From positions 46,651-110,650 of the forward strand of contig JANQYI010000011.1 in assembly GCA_030728985.1 (NCBI GenBank): DNA of 64,000 nt, read 5' to 3'. Below, one piece after another: positions 34,519 to 43,479 of the stretch. The stretch comes from Burkholderiaceae bacterium (GTDB taxonomy: Bacteria; Pseudomonadota; Gammaproteobacteria; Burkholderiales; Burkholderiaceae_B). Numbering within the stretch: position 1 is the stretch's first letter; every line of letters begins with the position of its first letter. The notes beneath the pieces are model-generated. The model saw only the letters and a list, made by a program, of their open reading frames with translations, was not told the DNA's origin and did no database searches. Both the position numbers and the translations under genes were made by a program.

Positions 34519-35766
34519 ATGAGCCTAAGTGTTGACACCATGCGTACCATCGACCATCGAGTCGGTGTTCCGCTTTGCGCCGTGTTTACCCCCGTCGTGT
34601 GGTTGATGGACAAGATCATCGGCCTGTTCTTGGGTAAGCCTGCCACGCCGCGCAAAGTCCTCTTTATCGAGCTTTCTGAAATGGGAAGCGCGATCATCGT
34701 TGATCCTGCCATGCGGGACACGCAAGCGCGCGGCGCTGAAATTTTCTTTTTGATTTTTAAAAGCAATCGCGCAAGCTTGAGTTTGCTCAACACGGTGCCA
34801 CCTCAGAACGTGTTCACAATCGACTCGAGTTCAGTGATGCGCATGGCATTCGATACGCTTAAATTTTTGCTTTGGTCGCGCGCGCGCAATATCGATACAG
34901 TCATTGATCTAGAGCTTTTTTCGCGCTTTACTGCGCTTTTGACCGGACTGAGTGGCGCACGACGCCGGGTCGGATATCACATCTTTCATGGCGAGGGCCT
35001 CTGGCGCGGCAACATGCTGACCCACAAGGTGCACTACAACCCGCATATCCATATTGCAAAAAACTTTCTGTCCCTGATTCATGCCGCGTTCTCGTCCGCA
35101 CAGGAAACACCATTCAGCAAAATCCATATTCCTGATTCTGCCATCAGCATCGCCCAGGCGGTCATTGATCCTCAGGTGCGGCTGACCGTACTTGAGCGTA
35201 TTGAACAACTGGCCGCCAAGGCGCAACACCCTTTCAATCTAGGCGAACAACCGCTGTTTTTGGTCAATCCGAATGCCAGCGAACTGTTGGTTCAGCGTCG
35301 CTGGGCACCCGAACGTTTTTCAGCGCTCATTGTCGAGCTCCAACGCAAATGGCCTGATAGTTTGATCCTCCTGACCGGCTCGCCCGCCGAGTTTGAGTAT
35401 GTAGAAAACGTGCGTATCGGTGCTCAAGTAACCAGTGCGCTCAATTTTGCAGGTCAAGTTTCTTTTTCCGAACTCCCGGCGCTTTATAGTCTGGCGGATG
35501 TCATGGTGACGAATGACTCGGGACCCGGACACTTTTCTTCGGTCACAGATCTGCACACCGTCGTGCTCTTCGGACCCGAAACGCCTGCTTTGTATGGCTC
35601 ACTCGGTAAATCCATTCCCATCACCGCGCAACTCGCCTGCTCGCCTTGCGTGAGCGCGGCCAATCACCGTAAAACACCTTGCTCTGACAATGTCTGCATG
35701 CAGGCGATCTCTGTCGGGCAAGTGATGGAAAAAGTCGCGATCCAATTCGAAGCAGCGCGCGCATGA
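34519..35766 (+). CDS. glycosyltransferase family 9 (heptosyltransferase-like) protein
   Basis: A 415-residue GT-B fold protein. The N-terminal domain has VLFIELSEMGSAIIVDPAM near 52-70 in place of the usual LGDVV(H) segment. The C-terminal nucleotide-sugar site includes FLVNPNASELLVQRRWAPERF near 253-273 and VMVTNDSGPGHFSSVTDLHT near 330-349, the GT9 hallmark. About 50 N-terminal residues precede the first beta strand, including a hydrophobic patch, so membrane association is possible. With neighbours GT39, flippase-like and PAP2, it suggests assembly of a lipid-linked or LPS-attached glycan. Confidence 0.86.
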   Translation: MSLSVDTMRTIDHRVGVPLCAVFTPVVWLMDKIIGLFLGKPATPRKVLFIELSEMGSAIIVDPAMRDTQARGAEIFFLIFKSNRASLSLLNTVPPQNVFTIDSSSVMRMAFDTLKFLLWSRARNIDTVIDLELFSRFTALLTGLSGARRRVGYHIFHGEGLWRGNMLTHKVHYNPHIHIAKNFLSLIHAAFSSAQETPFSKIHIPDSAISIAQAVIDPQVRLTVLERIEQLAAKAQHPFNLGEQPLFLVNPNASELLVQRRWAPERFSALIVELQRKWPDSLILLTGSPAEFEYVENVRIGAQVTSALNFAGQVSFSELPALYSLADVMVTNDSGPGHFSSVTDLHTVVLFGPETPALYGSLGKSIPITAQLACSPCVSAANHRKTPCSDNVCMQAISVGQVMEKVAIQFEAARA

Positions 35767-36590
35767 ATCAAGCGTCTACCATGAAGACCGTGCAAGCAAA
35801 AGATTTTCTTTGGTGTCTGGTTCCCTTGGCCGTCTGGCTGGCGTTGTGGTTGTTCGCCCCCGAACCACAACTCTTTCTTTGGATGAATCACGCCGCTCAG
35901 AGTCTGCCTGAACTATTTTGGGTGAGTTTTAATATACTGGGCAACGGCTGGGCCATTTTCGCTCTGGCCTGCCCTCTGTTGTTGCTTGCGCCACGTCTTC
36001 TGACCGCGGCACTGGTGGGTGGCGCAATCTCTGGTGTGCTTTCTCATTTTTTAAAACATTCGCTTGAGATGCCGCGTCCTGCGGCAATCCTGGATCCAGC
36101 GAGCTTTCATATTTTGGGTAAAGCACTCACGCATTTTTCAATGCCCTCGGGACATACGCTGACTGCTTTTGCGATTCTGACAGCCTTTTATTTTGCGTTG
36201 GAGCCTACCAAGCGTGCCGCGTATTGGTGGTTGTTCGTTGTCGCGACGCTGGCCGGTTTAGCGCGTATTGCAGTGGGTGCGCATTGGCCTGCTGACATCT
36301 GCGCAGGGGCGGCTATTGGTTTATTTAGCGGGATCGCGGGTGCCAGCCTGACGCAGTTCATCCCGGCACGCGCCTTAGTTCCTCAGTCATGGCTCATGCG
36401 GATCATCAGTTCAGCGGGTGTCGTTGGCGTGGTGATTCTCTTGACGTCCACCATTGATTTTCCGCAAACCAAACCCGTTCAATGGGTCGCAGCAGCCATC
36501 GCAAGCATCAGCATTGCCTGGTTTACCTGGCGCTCCTTTACTGCAGCCAAGCCCAGCCTCTCAGAAGATCCAAGCCGTTCGGCCCCATAA
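35763..36590 (+). CDS. PAP2-superfamily membrane phosphatase
   Basis: A 275-residue polytopic protein with the three phosphatase motifs KHSLEMPRP (K-x6-RP), PSGHTLTAFA, and ARIAVGAHWPADICAG (Arg and His retained; the Ser usually preceding Arg is Ala). Members dephosphorylate undecaprenyl-PP, phosphatidate or lipid A. The start overlaps the GT9 stop by 4 bases. A C-terminal extension with two more hydrophobic helices (about 215-260) follows the catalytic core. In this operon, recycling of a lipid carrier phosphate is a plausible role. Confidence 0.87.
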   Translation: MNQASTMKTVQAKDFLWCLVPLAVWLALWLFAPEPQLFLWMNHAAQSLPELFWVSFNILGNGWAIFALACPLLLLAPRLLTAALVGGAISGVLSHFLKHSLEMPRPAAILDPASFHILGKALTHFSMPSGHTLTAFAILTAFYFALEPTKRAAYWWLFVVATLAGLARIAVGAHWPADICAGAAIGLFSGIAGASLTQFIPARALVPQSWLMRIISSAGVVGVVILLTSTIDFPQTKPVQWVAAAIASISIAWFTWRSFTAAKPSLSEDPSRSAP

Positions 36591-36616
36591 AAAAGGCCTG
36601 CGCATACACGCAGGCC
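36589..36616 (-). terminator. rho-independent terminator for the RraA-like operon
   Basis: Read on the minus strand, the stem GGCCTGCG-TGTATG-CGCAGGCC (36616-36595) is followed by six T residues (36594-36589). This is a textbook intrinsic terminator 30 bp after the RraA-like gene. It also lies at the end of the convergent PAP2 gene, where it may slow readthrough. Confidence 0.85.
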
Positions 36617-36645
36617 CCGATCACATCCGCACGACTTTCTTTCTA

Positions 36646-37359
36646 TTACTTCTGACCGGTTTCAGCCTTGTAGCGCGCCAAGTTTTCAGCATTTGGCGGG
36701 TAGAGGCCGGGCAGTGCTTGGCCCTTTTCAACCTGCGTCATGATCCAGGTTTCAAGTTTCTCCTGGGCTGCTGCGCTCGTCACGACATCATCGAGCATCG
36801 CGGCGGGAATCAACACCGCGCCATCGTCGTCCACGACCACGACGTCACCGGGGAACACGGCGACGCCACCACAACCAATCGGCTGCTGCCAATCGACGAA
36901 GGTCAATCCGGCGACTGATGGGGGGGCCGCGGCACCGGAGCACCAGACAGGCAAACCTGTCCCAAGCACGCCTGCGAGGTCACGCACTACGCCGTCTGTC
37001 ACCAACGCGGCGACTTTCTTTTTCGCCATGCGCGCGCACAGGATATCGCCAAAAATGCCGGCGTCTTGCACACCCATTGAGTCCACGACGGCGATACAAC
37101 CTTCGGGCATGTCTTCGATCGCACCCCGCGTCGACTTGGGGGAAGACCAAGATTCGGGAGTCGCCAAATCCTCTCGCGCCGGGACGAAACGCAGCGTGAA
37201 TGCGCGAGCCACCAAACGCGGCTGACCCGCACGAATCGGTTTGGTGCCACGCATCCAGACATTGCGCAAACCTTTCTTGAGCAAAATCGTTGTCAGCGTT
37301 GCGGTGGAGATCCCTGCGAGGATGTCTTTCACCTTGGGATCAAGTTGCATATCTACCAT
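36646..37359 (-). CDS. RraA-family protein (possible 4-hydroxy-4-methyl-2-oxoglutarate aldolase-like)
   Basis: A 237-residue RraA/dimethylmenaquinone-methyltransferase-fold protein. The ATG at 37359 (MVDMQLDPKVKDIL) has GGAG upstream; a GTG 18 bases earlier was not chosen. The family core is visible: GDILCARMAKKKVAALVTDG then VVRDLAGV near 120-145, with the Asp-Gly-x-x-Arg-Asp pattern used for metal and pyruvate binding in aldolase members. FPGDVVVVDDDGAVLIP near 180-196 follows. Catabolic context (DapA-like and dehydrogenase neighbours) favours an aldolase or decarboxylase over the ribonuclease-E inhibitor role. Terminated by the hairpin at 36589-36616. Confidence 0.82.
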   Translation of the reverse strand: MVDMQLDPKVKDILAGISTATLTTILLKKGLRNVWMRGTKPIRAGQPRLVARAFTLRFVPAREDLATPESWSSPKSTRGAIEDMPEGCIAVVDSMGVQDAGIFGDILCARMAKKKVAALVTDGVVRDLAGVLGTGLPVWCSGAAAPPSVAGLTFVDWQQPIGCGGVAVFPGDVVVVDDDGAVLIPAAMLDDVVTSAAAQEKLETWIMTQVEKGQALPGLYPPNAENLARYKAETGQK

Positions 37360-37418
37360 GAGTACTCTCCGGGTCACTAAGCGTGTAGGTGTTTAAAACG
37401 GTTTGAATTCGCGCGGGA

Positions 37419-38360
37419 TTAACCTAAAGCCACGAGTTTTTTCTCTTGCCTGGTAATCAGTCGAGCAATGTCCGCCAAATCGGGTGCGGACAGTTTGGGG
37501 CCGGGCTTTCTGACCGCAGCAGAGGCGATCGCACCACGCTGCGCCAGAATGTGCTTGCGCACCGCCAAGCCCACGCCAGCTTGCTGTTCGTACTTTGCCA
37601 GTGGCAAGTAGCAATCAAAAATATCGAACGCGCGCTCGACGTTTCCTGCTTTGAAGGCCTTGACCACGTCAACCATCATCTCAGGATAGGCAAAACCGGT
37701 CATCGCACCATTGGCGCCCCGCACCATTTCTTCGGGCAAAAACAAACCGCCGCCGTTACCGGTCAAGATGGAGATCTGACGCAAATCACCCTTTTCGATC
37801 GCTTGACGCACGGCTGAAAGCTTGGCCAAGCCGGGGAAATCCTCATGTTTGAGCATCACGCAGGTGGGTGAATTTTTCAAAATACGCAACACCACGCCCG
37901 CCGACATCTGCACACCGGTCGAGGTCGGGTGATCCTGCAGGCACCAGGGAACATCGGGTCCTAAGGTCTCGGTGACCATATCGAAATAGCTGCAAATCTG
38001 GTCATCGGTGCGCACGGTCGAGGGGGGCGCGATCATCACGCCGGCCGCACCCATATCCATCACACTCTTGGTGAGTTCACTCATCGGCGCAAAACCTGCG
38101 GAGGAAGCGCCAACGACAACAGGTACTTTGCCTTGCACACGCGCGAGAACCTGACGCGTGAACTGGCGCGATTCTTCAGCGGTGAGTTTGGTGTTTTCGC
38201 CCATGATTCCGAGAATCGTCAGCCCAGTGACGCCACGCTCGAGGCAGAAATCCACCATCCGATCCGTGCTAGCTAAATCTAGCTCTCCGTTATCCTTGAA
38301 AGGGGTGACGGTGATCAGGTAGACGCCTTCGGCGGATTCGTTAAATGTGTTCGTTGTCAT
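37419..38360 (-). CDS. dihydrodipicolinate synthase/N-acetylneuraminate lyase family protein
   Basis: A 313-residue TIM-barrel class I aldolase. The substrate-loop motif reads GLTILGIMGENTKLTAEE near 46-63, and the Schiff-base Lys lies in CVMLKHEDFPGL near 166-177. Where DapA has the catalytic Tyr of YNxPxxTG, this protein has QDHPTSTG, so Tyr is replaced by Gln. True DapA activity is therefore unlikely. Related enzymes act as 2-keto-acid aldolases or dehydratases. It lies 59 bp upstream of the RraA-like gene on the same strand, and the two may act in sequence on a keto acid. Confidence 0.87.
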   Translation of the reverse strand: MTTNTFNESAEGVYLITVTPFKDNGELDLASTDRMVDFCLERGVTGLTILGIMGENTKLTAEESRQFTRQVLARVQGKVPVVVGASSAGFAPMSELTKSVMDMGAAGVMIAPPSTVRTDDQICSYFDMVTETLGPDVPWCLQDHPTSTGVQMSAGVVLRILKNSPTCVMLKHEDFPGLAKLSAVRQAIEKGDLRQISILTGNGGGLFLPEEMVRGANGAMTGFAYPEMMVDVVKAFKAGNVERAFDIFDCYLPLAKYEQQAGVGLAVRKHILAQRGAIASAAVRKPGPKLSAPDLADIARLITRQEKKLVALG

Positions 38361-38492
38361 TGCAGTGATTCCTTGTCTTTTTTAACAACCTGGCAGATCA
38401 AATCTAGCAGGGTGTTGTTGTGCGCGTAACGTTAGCATAAAGGTTGGCCTAGAAATGGCCTACTCGCCTCAGGACATCGTGACACCACCTAT

Positions 38493-39554
38493 TTATACTT
38501 TTGCCAGACGCTCCAACAATGCCTGACCCGTTTCTTTGGTGCCAAGCTTGCCACCAATATCTCTGGTTGACTCACCCGCAGCGATGGCTTGAGCCATCAC
38601 GGTTTCCATCACCTGCGCGGCGGTCACGAACTGGGGCTTGTTTTGACGCTGACCATACCAATTCAGAAGCATCGCGACAGACCAGACCTGAGAAAACGGA
38701 TTAGCGAGGTTTTTGCCTGCGATATCGGGCGCCGAACCGTGCGCGGCTTGCGCCATGGCGTAGTTAACCCCAGCATTGATCGAGCCCGCCATCCCTAAAC
38801 TACCGGAAAGCTCGGCCGTCAAGTCGGACAAAATATCCCCAAACATATTGGTCGTGACCAACACGTCATAACGCTCAGGGGTACGAACGACGTGCGCCAT
38901 CATCGCATCGACAATGATTTCTTCGATCTGGACCTCGGGAAACTCTTTACCGATCAAACGGCAGGAATCAATAAACATGCCATCGCCGAGCCGTAACACG
39001 TTGGCTTTATGTACGACCGTGACATGCTTCCTGCGCGTCATCGCAAGCTCAAAGGCCGCCCGCGCGATGCGCTCGCAGCACTGACGCGTGATGCGGCGTA
39101 AAGAGACCACCACATCCGAGGTGATGAGCATTTCACTGCCACCAGACTCGATATTGCGATCCGCGTAAAAGCCTTCAGTGTTTTCACGCACGACGACAAG
39201 ATCAAGTGGCTTATGAGCGGTGCCGCAACCTGGAAAAGTCTTGGCCGGACGAATATTCGCAAAGAGGTCGAGACTCTTGCGGAAATATTTCGAAGGATTG
39301 ATCTCGCCCTTGGCTTCGTCTTTAAAATCATACGTAGACATCGGTCCCAAAATCAGACCATCGGCGTTTTTAACTGACTCAAGCAGTCCGGAGTGGATGG
39401 TGGTGCCGTGTTTTTTGAGACTTTCGTGACCCGCAATATCGTGCTTTAAAGACACGTCCAACTTGAATTTTTTGGAAATGAATTCAAGCGCATCGACCGC
39501 GACGGATACAGTTTCAACACCAATGCCATCACCTGGCAGCACTATAATTTTCAT
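38493..39554 (-). CDS. isocitrate/isopropylmalate/tartrate dehydrogenase family protein
   Basis: A 353-residue NAD-dependent beta-decarboxylating dehydrogenase. It begins MKIIVLPGDGIGVETVSVAV. The substrate-binding Arg segments (LDLFANIRPAKTFPG and VVRENTEGFYADRN), the Lys of VVHKANVLRLGDG, the metal Asp segment VTTNMFGDILSDLTAEL, and GSAPDIAGKNLANP are all present. Leucine-pathway LeuB is usually encoded next to leuCD, which are absent, so a tartrate/D-malate or 3-alkylmalate enzyme of a catabolic operon is likelier. A second paralogue lies at 61176-62261. Confidence 0.88.
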   Translation of the reverse strand: MKIIVLPGDGIGVETVSVAVDALEFISKKFKLDVSLKHDIAGHESLKKHGTTIHSGLLESVKNADGLILGPMSTYDFKDEAKGEINPSKYFRKSLDLFANIRPAKTFPGCGTAHKPLDLVVVRENTEGFYADRNIESGGSEMLITSDVVVSLRRITRQCCERIARAAFELAMTRRKHVTVVHKANVLRLGDGMFIDSCRLIGKEFPEVQIEEIIVDAMMAHVVRTPERYDVLVTTNMFGDILSDLTAELSGSLGMAGSINAGVNYAMAQAAHGSAPDIAGKNLANPFSQVWSVAMLLNWYGQRQNKPQFVTAAQVMETVMAQAIAAGESTRDIGGKLGTKETGQALLERLAKV

Positions 39555-39633
39555 GATGAGTCTCTAGGTTTAAATTTAATAATGACCAAGGATAAGAATA
39601 AATCAATTTAGTCGTATATTAGGCCGACGCTGG

Positions 39634-40707
39634 TTAACCAAACTTTAATTCATCGCCGGGGCTAAGCGCGGCGCGCAGACGCGCCTCGAAAGCCTCTTGT
39701 GTCGATGGCACGGCATGACTCGGCACCGCCAAATAATATTCCCAAAAAGCAGTTGTCATCTGACTCACCCGATCCCAAAGAGCTTGGTGGCCAGATTCAG
39801 TGACCTTGATATCGCGACTCAAGCGCAGCGCGTCAACAGGTTCGCCCGCCAAGCTCATGTGATCGGCATCCCGTAACTTGAGTTGCAGTTTTTTCCCTGC
39901 GGGCAAGTTAGCGTAGACCAACTCCCGGTTTGTGAGGCTCACGCCGAGCTTGATCGCCTCCCCATCCTTTTTAAAGGTCACAAACTGATCGTGATCGCCC
40001 GTGATACAAAAAAAGGGGATCTGGACCTTGGACATGGAGCGCGCCCGCTCGAACGAAGTCGCTCCCGGTGAAAAGGCGATCACCGCTTTGATTCGTGGAT
40101 CGCGCAGGCTATTAGCGCCAAGGGGCTGGCCCGCGATCGTCTGCGCAGTCAGCGCACCATAAGAATGCCCCGCCAGCCCCACTCTGGCGAGATCAATAAA
40201 AGGCGCGAGCTCGGCAGACTTTAGACAATGATCCAGCACGAAGCTGCAATCGGATACACGCAAACCATATTGTGGTCCGGCGAGCGCCAATTGCATATTG
40301 GTTTTAAAGCTTTGCTTGTCACTCGTGCGCCAAATGGAATCATCGGTCACCGGATGCGCTAAGGTCACCACCAGATAACCCGCCTGACGCCAAGCCTCAC
40401 ACCATGCTTGGCCATTGGAAGTTCCGCTCCCTAAACCAGGCGAATACAGAATCAATCCTGTCGGGGCTACCCGCGCCGGCAAGCGAATGCGCAGCTTGAT
40501 CGCTCGGTCAGTTTTTGGATTGATGATTGTTGCGATAGCGGGATCAGACGGCTTGAATGTTTCTTTCACGTCTTTCGCGTCTTTCGTTTCTTTGCGGACT
40601 TGCGCCGAGCTCCGCCCGGAATAACCCATCACTCCGGTCACGCCCGCTGCACCCATCATGCCAACGCCACTCATGGCGCCCAGCCAGCGACGCCTACTAA
40701 AACTCAC
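39634..40707 (-). CDS. secreted alpha/beta hydrolase (acetylhydrolase/dienelactone hydrolase-like)
   Basis: A 357-residue protein with a twin-arginine signal (SFSRRRWLGAMSGVGMMGAA), so export by Tat is probable. The oxyanion segment is LILYSPGLGSGTSNGQ near 84-99. The nucleophile elbow is GLAGHSYGALTA near 167-178, with an acidic residue in CITGDHDQFV and a late His in LRDADHMSLAG. It resembles PAF-acetylhydrolase-like bacterial hydrolases. It overlaps the cupin gene by 4 bases. It may release an ester-bound substrate outside the cytoplasm for this locus. Confidence 0.8.
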   Translation of the reverse strand: MSFSRRRWLGAMSGVGMMGAAGVTGVMGYSGRSSAQVRKETKDAKDVKETFKPSDPAIATIINPKTDRAIKLRIRLPARVAPTGLILYSPGLGSGTSNGQAWCEAWRQAGYLVVTLAHPVTDDSIWRTSDKQSFKTNMQLALAGPQYGLRVSDCSFVLDHCLKSAELAPFIDLARVGLAGHSYGALTAQTIAGQPLGANSLRDPRIKAVIAFSPGATSFERARSMSKVQIPFFCITGDHDQFVTFKKDGEAIKLGVSLTNRELVYANLPAGKKLQLKLRDADHMSLAGEPVDALRLSRDIKVTESGHQALWDRVSQMTTAFWEYYLAVPSHAVPSTQEAFEARLRAALSPGDELKFG

Positions 40708-41072
40708 AGCGCTACCGTCTTGAAGGTTCCAGGCAACACGATTTCAAGCACTTCAAAATCATCGGAGTGACTGATTTCACGATGGCGGATATTGGGAGGT
40801 TGATGGACACACGTGCCCTCGACAAGTTTGTGTTCGCCATGCCCCTCGTACTCGAAAATCGCCCAGCCTTTGAGTACATAGACAAATTGAAAGTCCAACT
40901 CATGGCGATGCCATTCACCCGTCGCATTGCTGCCTTTGCTTGCACGGATCACATGCATCACAGCGGCACCCTTGGTTGCCTCGAAAATTCCTAGATCGCG
41001 ATAGTCAAAATACTCCCGCAAACCGTCATGAGTAAAAGGTTTGTCTTTGGCGTGCTGAATACTAAATTCCAT
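40704..41072 (-). CDS. small cupin-domain protein
   Basis: A 122-residue single-domain cupin. The ATG at 41072 (MEFSIQHAKDKP) is preceded by AGGTGGAG; a GTG nine bases upstream is less likely. Cupin motif 1 is GEWHRHELDFQFVYVLKGWA near 53-72 (two His) and motif 2 is LVEGTCVHQPPNIRHRE near 83-99. Metal binding is likely. Such proteins may be isomerases, dioxygenase-like or ligand sensors; the function is not determined. Coupled to the hydrolase by an ATGA overlap. Confidence 0.78.
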   Translation of the reverse strand: MEFSIQHAKDKPFTHDGLREYFDYRDLGIFEATKGAAVMHVIRASKGSNATGEWHRHELDFQFVYVLKGWAIFEYEGHGEHKLVEGTCVHQPPNIRHREISHSDDFEVLEIVLPGTFKTVAL

Positions 41073-41110
41073 GCTCTCCACCTTTTTTCGTTTAATTATT
41101 TGAATTCTTT

Positions 41111-42175
41111 TTAATTCAACACACCCGCATGCTTGGCGACACGTAATACATCTGAGAGCGTATCCTCTGGTAAGAGCAAGCCTTGCTTCCGATTATTCAG
41201 ATCGGCCAATTTTTCCATTTCACCCGGATAGTAGACCTGCTCGTGCCCTTCGGCTAAAGGGACATCTTTTAATGAACGAATATACGTATCGATCCGTTGT
41301 TCAAATTCGCTCAACGGCTGAAAGGCTGCGACATTCATGGCCACCATAAAGTGACCCGCACCGCTGCGGTTGATCGGATCATAGGGTCCATGAACCGTAT
41401 CGAGAAACTGACTGCCCGATAAAACGCCGGACAAAATATCCACCATCACACCCATGACATAGCCTTTGTGGCCCGCCATCGGCAGAATAAAGCCCTCCAA
41501 GGCTTCTTTGGGATCCGTCGTGGGACGACCGCGCGCATCGACCGCCCAATAGTCCGGAATCGACTCACGCCGTTTATTGGCGAGATAGATTTTGCCGCGC
41601 GCCACGCCCGAGTTCGCCATATCCATGACAACAGGCCCATAGGCGCCACCCGGCACGGCGATCGACCAGGGGTTGGTGCCGATCTTTTTTTTCAAGCCAC
41701 CCCACGGCGCCATATTCGGTCCTGCATTGCTCATCAACATCATGATGCAGCCTTGCTCTGCGGCCAGACGCGTGTAGTACATGCAGGTCCCAAAGTGATT
41801 GGAGTTGCGAATCGAAACAATCCCGACTCCGTGCGTGCGGGCACGCGAAACGGCCTCATCGACGGCGCGGCGCGTGATGACCTGGCCGACACCATCGTGG
41901 CCATCCATCACGGCGACTGCGCCCGCATCGACTTCAAGCGTTGTCTGCGTGTGCGCTTTCATCGCACCCGATTCGAGCCGGGCGTAATACCAACCGAGAC
42001 GCAACATACCGTGCGATTGATGCCCCCATAAGTCGGCCTGAACCAAGGTGTCCGCAGCCAGCCAAGCCTCTTGCTCAGGTACGCCTATGCTGCGATAAAC
42101 TGCGGCGGCCAGCGCCTGCACCCGCGCAGGATCCAGGGGCTGATTGGCAACAAACTCTTTTGCGTCTAGATTCAT
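41111..42175 (-). CDS. Ldh2/malate-dehydrogenase-type NAD(P)-dependent oxidoreductase
   Basis: A 354-residue member of the malate/L-lactate/ureidoglycolate/sulfolactate dehydrogenase family, which is unrelated to classical MDH. Seen are the catalytic-region DLWGHQSHGMLRLGWYYARL near 50-69, DGHDGVGQVITRRAVDEA near 92-109, IVSIRNSNHFGTCMYYTRLA near 118-137, and GTNPWSIAVPGG near 163-174. Normal length. It starts 5 bp after the serine hydrolase stop, so is probably co-transcribed. It likely oxidises a 2-hydroxy acid made or imported by the locus. Confidence 0.88.
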   Translation of the reverse strand: MNLDAKEFVANQPLDPARVQALAAAVYRSIGVPEQEAWLAADTLVQADLWGHQSHGMLRLGWYYARLESGAMKAHTQTTLEVDAGAVAVMDGHDGVGQVITRRAVDEAVSRARTHGVGIVSIRNSNHFGTCMYYTRLAAEQGCIMMLMSNAGPNMAPWGGLKKKIGTNPWSIAVPGGAYGPVVMDMANSGVARGKIYLANKRRESIPDYWAVDARGRPTTDPKEALEGFILPMAGHKGYVMGVMVDILSGVLSGSQFLDTVHGPYDPINRSGAGHFMVAMNVAAFQPLSEFEQRIDTYIRSLKDVPLAEGHEQVYYPGEMEKLADLNNRKQGLLLPEDTLSDVLRVAKHAGVLN

Positions 42176-42180
42176 CTTGA

Positions 42181-43398
42181 TTACTTGACTAGCGCCGAAT
42201 ACACCAAAGTCTTGTAAAGCATACGACTTTGAATTTTATGACTCGGGCCTTGAGTCAAAATCAATGCCGTCAGATTTTCCTTGTAGTCTAGCCAAAAGCT
42301 CGTGCCCCAGATGCCAGACCACAGTGACTCGCCGACCGAGCCCGGAACCCAACACATACCCTGCTTGAGTCTGACCGCAAACCCGAGTCCAAAACCGTAA
42401 CCGGGCCCGGTATTGGCATAGGTCGAGCCCGTCATCCCTACGGTGTGCTCGGAGCACATGAATTCGACCGTAGGACGTGACAAATAGCGTCTGCCATCGA
42501 GCTCTCCTCCTCGCAGCATCATCTGTAAAAATCGCATGTAATCCTCAGCCGTACCAAGTAGGCCTGCACCGCCGCGCAGATAGGTACGACCCACGGGATT
42601 GGTGGTTTGACGATACGCAATGAGCATTTTGGCTTTCAGCGGATCCGCGTCAGGCGCCTCGGCGAGCCTGCCCAAACGCTCGGGCTCGACCCACCAAGAA
42701 GTGTCTTTCATTCCCAAAGGCTTGATCAGGAGTGTGTTGAGAATCTCTTCGAGTGTCTTGTTTTCAATGCGTTCAAGCATGAGTCCCAACACGTCGACGG
42801 CAATGGAGTACTCCCAGTGCGTACCAGGCTGACTCGCGAGTGGGATGGTGCCCAGATTTTTAAGCATCTGATCACCCAAGATATCTTGCTTGTTGGCTTC
42901 AATCTGGAGCTCGTCATACAGCTTTCTGATGCGAGGTGACTGAGCGCGATCACCATGCACAAAGCCTGCGGTGTGGCGCATCAAGTCCTGCACCGTGATC
43001 GGGCGAATCAAGGGTACATCGCCCTCTGGCGTCTCAACCTTCAGGTCCTTGAGCTCAGGGAGCCAGTTCGTGATCGGATCGTAAAGATTGAAGCGTCCGC
43101 GCTCGACCAACATCATGGCCGCGACCGTCACCAGTGGTTTGGTCATCGAGGCTAACCGAAAAATCGAATCGCGCGCCATCGGTATCGTACAAGCTGCGTC
43201 TTGATATCCGTAGGCTTCGAAATGCACACATTCATCGTTGCGCAGCACCATGGTGACCGCACCGGGGAAAATGCCGGTGGCGATTTGTTCTTCGATGGAC
43301 ACCCCCAAACGCTCGAGCCTGGACTGCGAAAAGCCTTGGCGCACGTGCGCTTCGTATTCAGGGCCCGGGCGCAAAGTAGAAGAAGTTGTCGTTGTCAT
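42181..43398 (-). CDS. serine hydrolase of the beta-lactamase/esterase family (class C-like fold)
   Basis: A 405-residue protein. ATG at 43398 is chosen over an upstream GTG. The nucleophile motif is S84-M-T-K87 in FRLASMTKPLVTVAAMML, and the second motif Tyr is in HWEYSIAVDVLGLML. No signal peptide is evident, so it should be cytoplasmic, unlike true AmpC. Such proteins are esterases, amidases or lactonases (EstB-like). It is first in the run hydrolase-Ldh2, upstream of the cupin. Role in the operon is uncertain, perhaps hydrolysis of a lactone or ester substrate. Confidence 0.85.
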   Translation of the reverse strand: MTTTTSSTLRPGPEYEAHVRQGFSQSRLERLGVSIEEQIATGIFPGAVTMVLRNDECVHFEAYGYQDAACTIPMARDSIFRLASMTKPLVTVAAMMLVERGRFNLYDPITNWLPELKDLKVETPEGDVPLIRPITVQDLMRHTAGFVHGDRAQSPRIRKLYDELQIEANKQDILGDQMLKNLGTIPLASQPGTHWEYSIAVDVLGLMLERIENKTLEEILNTLLIKPLGMKDTSWWVEPERLGRLAEAPDADPLKAKMLIAYRQTTNPVGRTYLRGGAGLLGTAEDYMRFLQMMLRGGELDGRRYLSRPTVEFMCSEHTVGMTGSTYANTGPGYGFGLGFAVRLKQGMCWVPGSVGESLWSGIWGTSFWLDYKENLTALILTQGPSHKIQSRMLYKTLVYSALVK

Positions 43399-43479
43399 GG
43401 CGATCCACACAGATGATTAGAGTTCAGTTACGGCATAATCTTATGTTAATTCAAACCCTCACCCTCAGGAATCTGTTGT

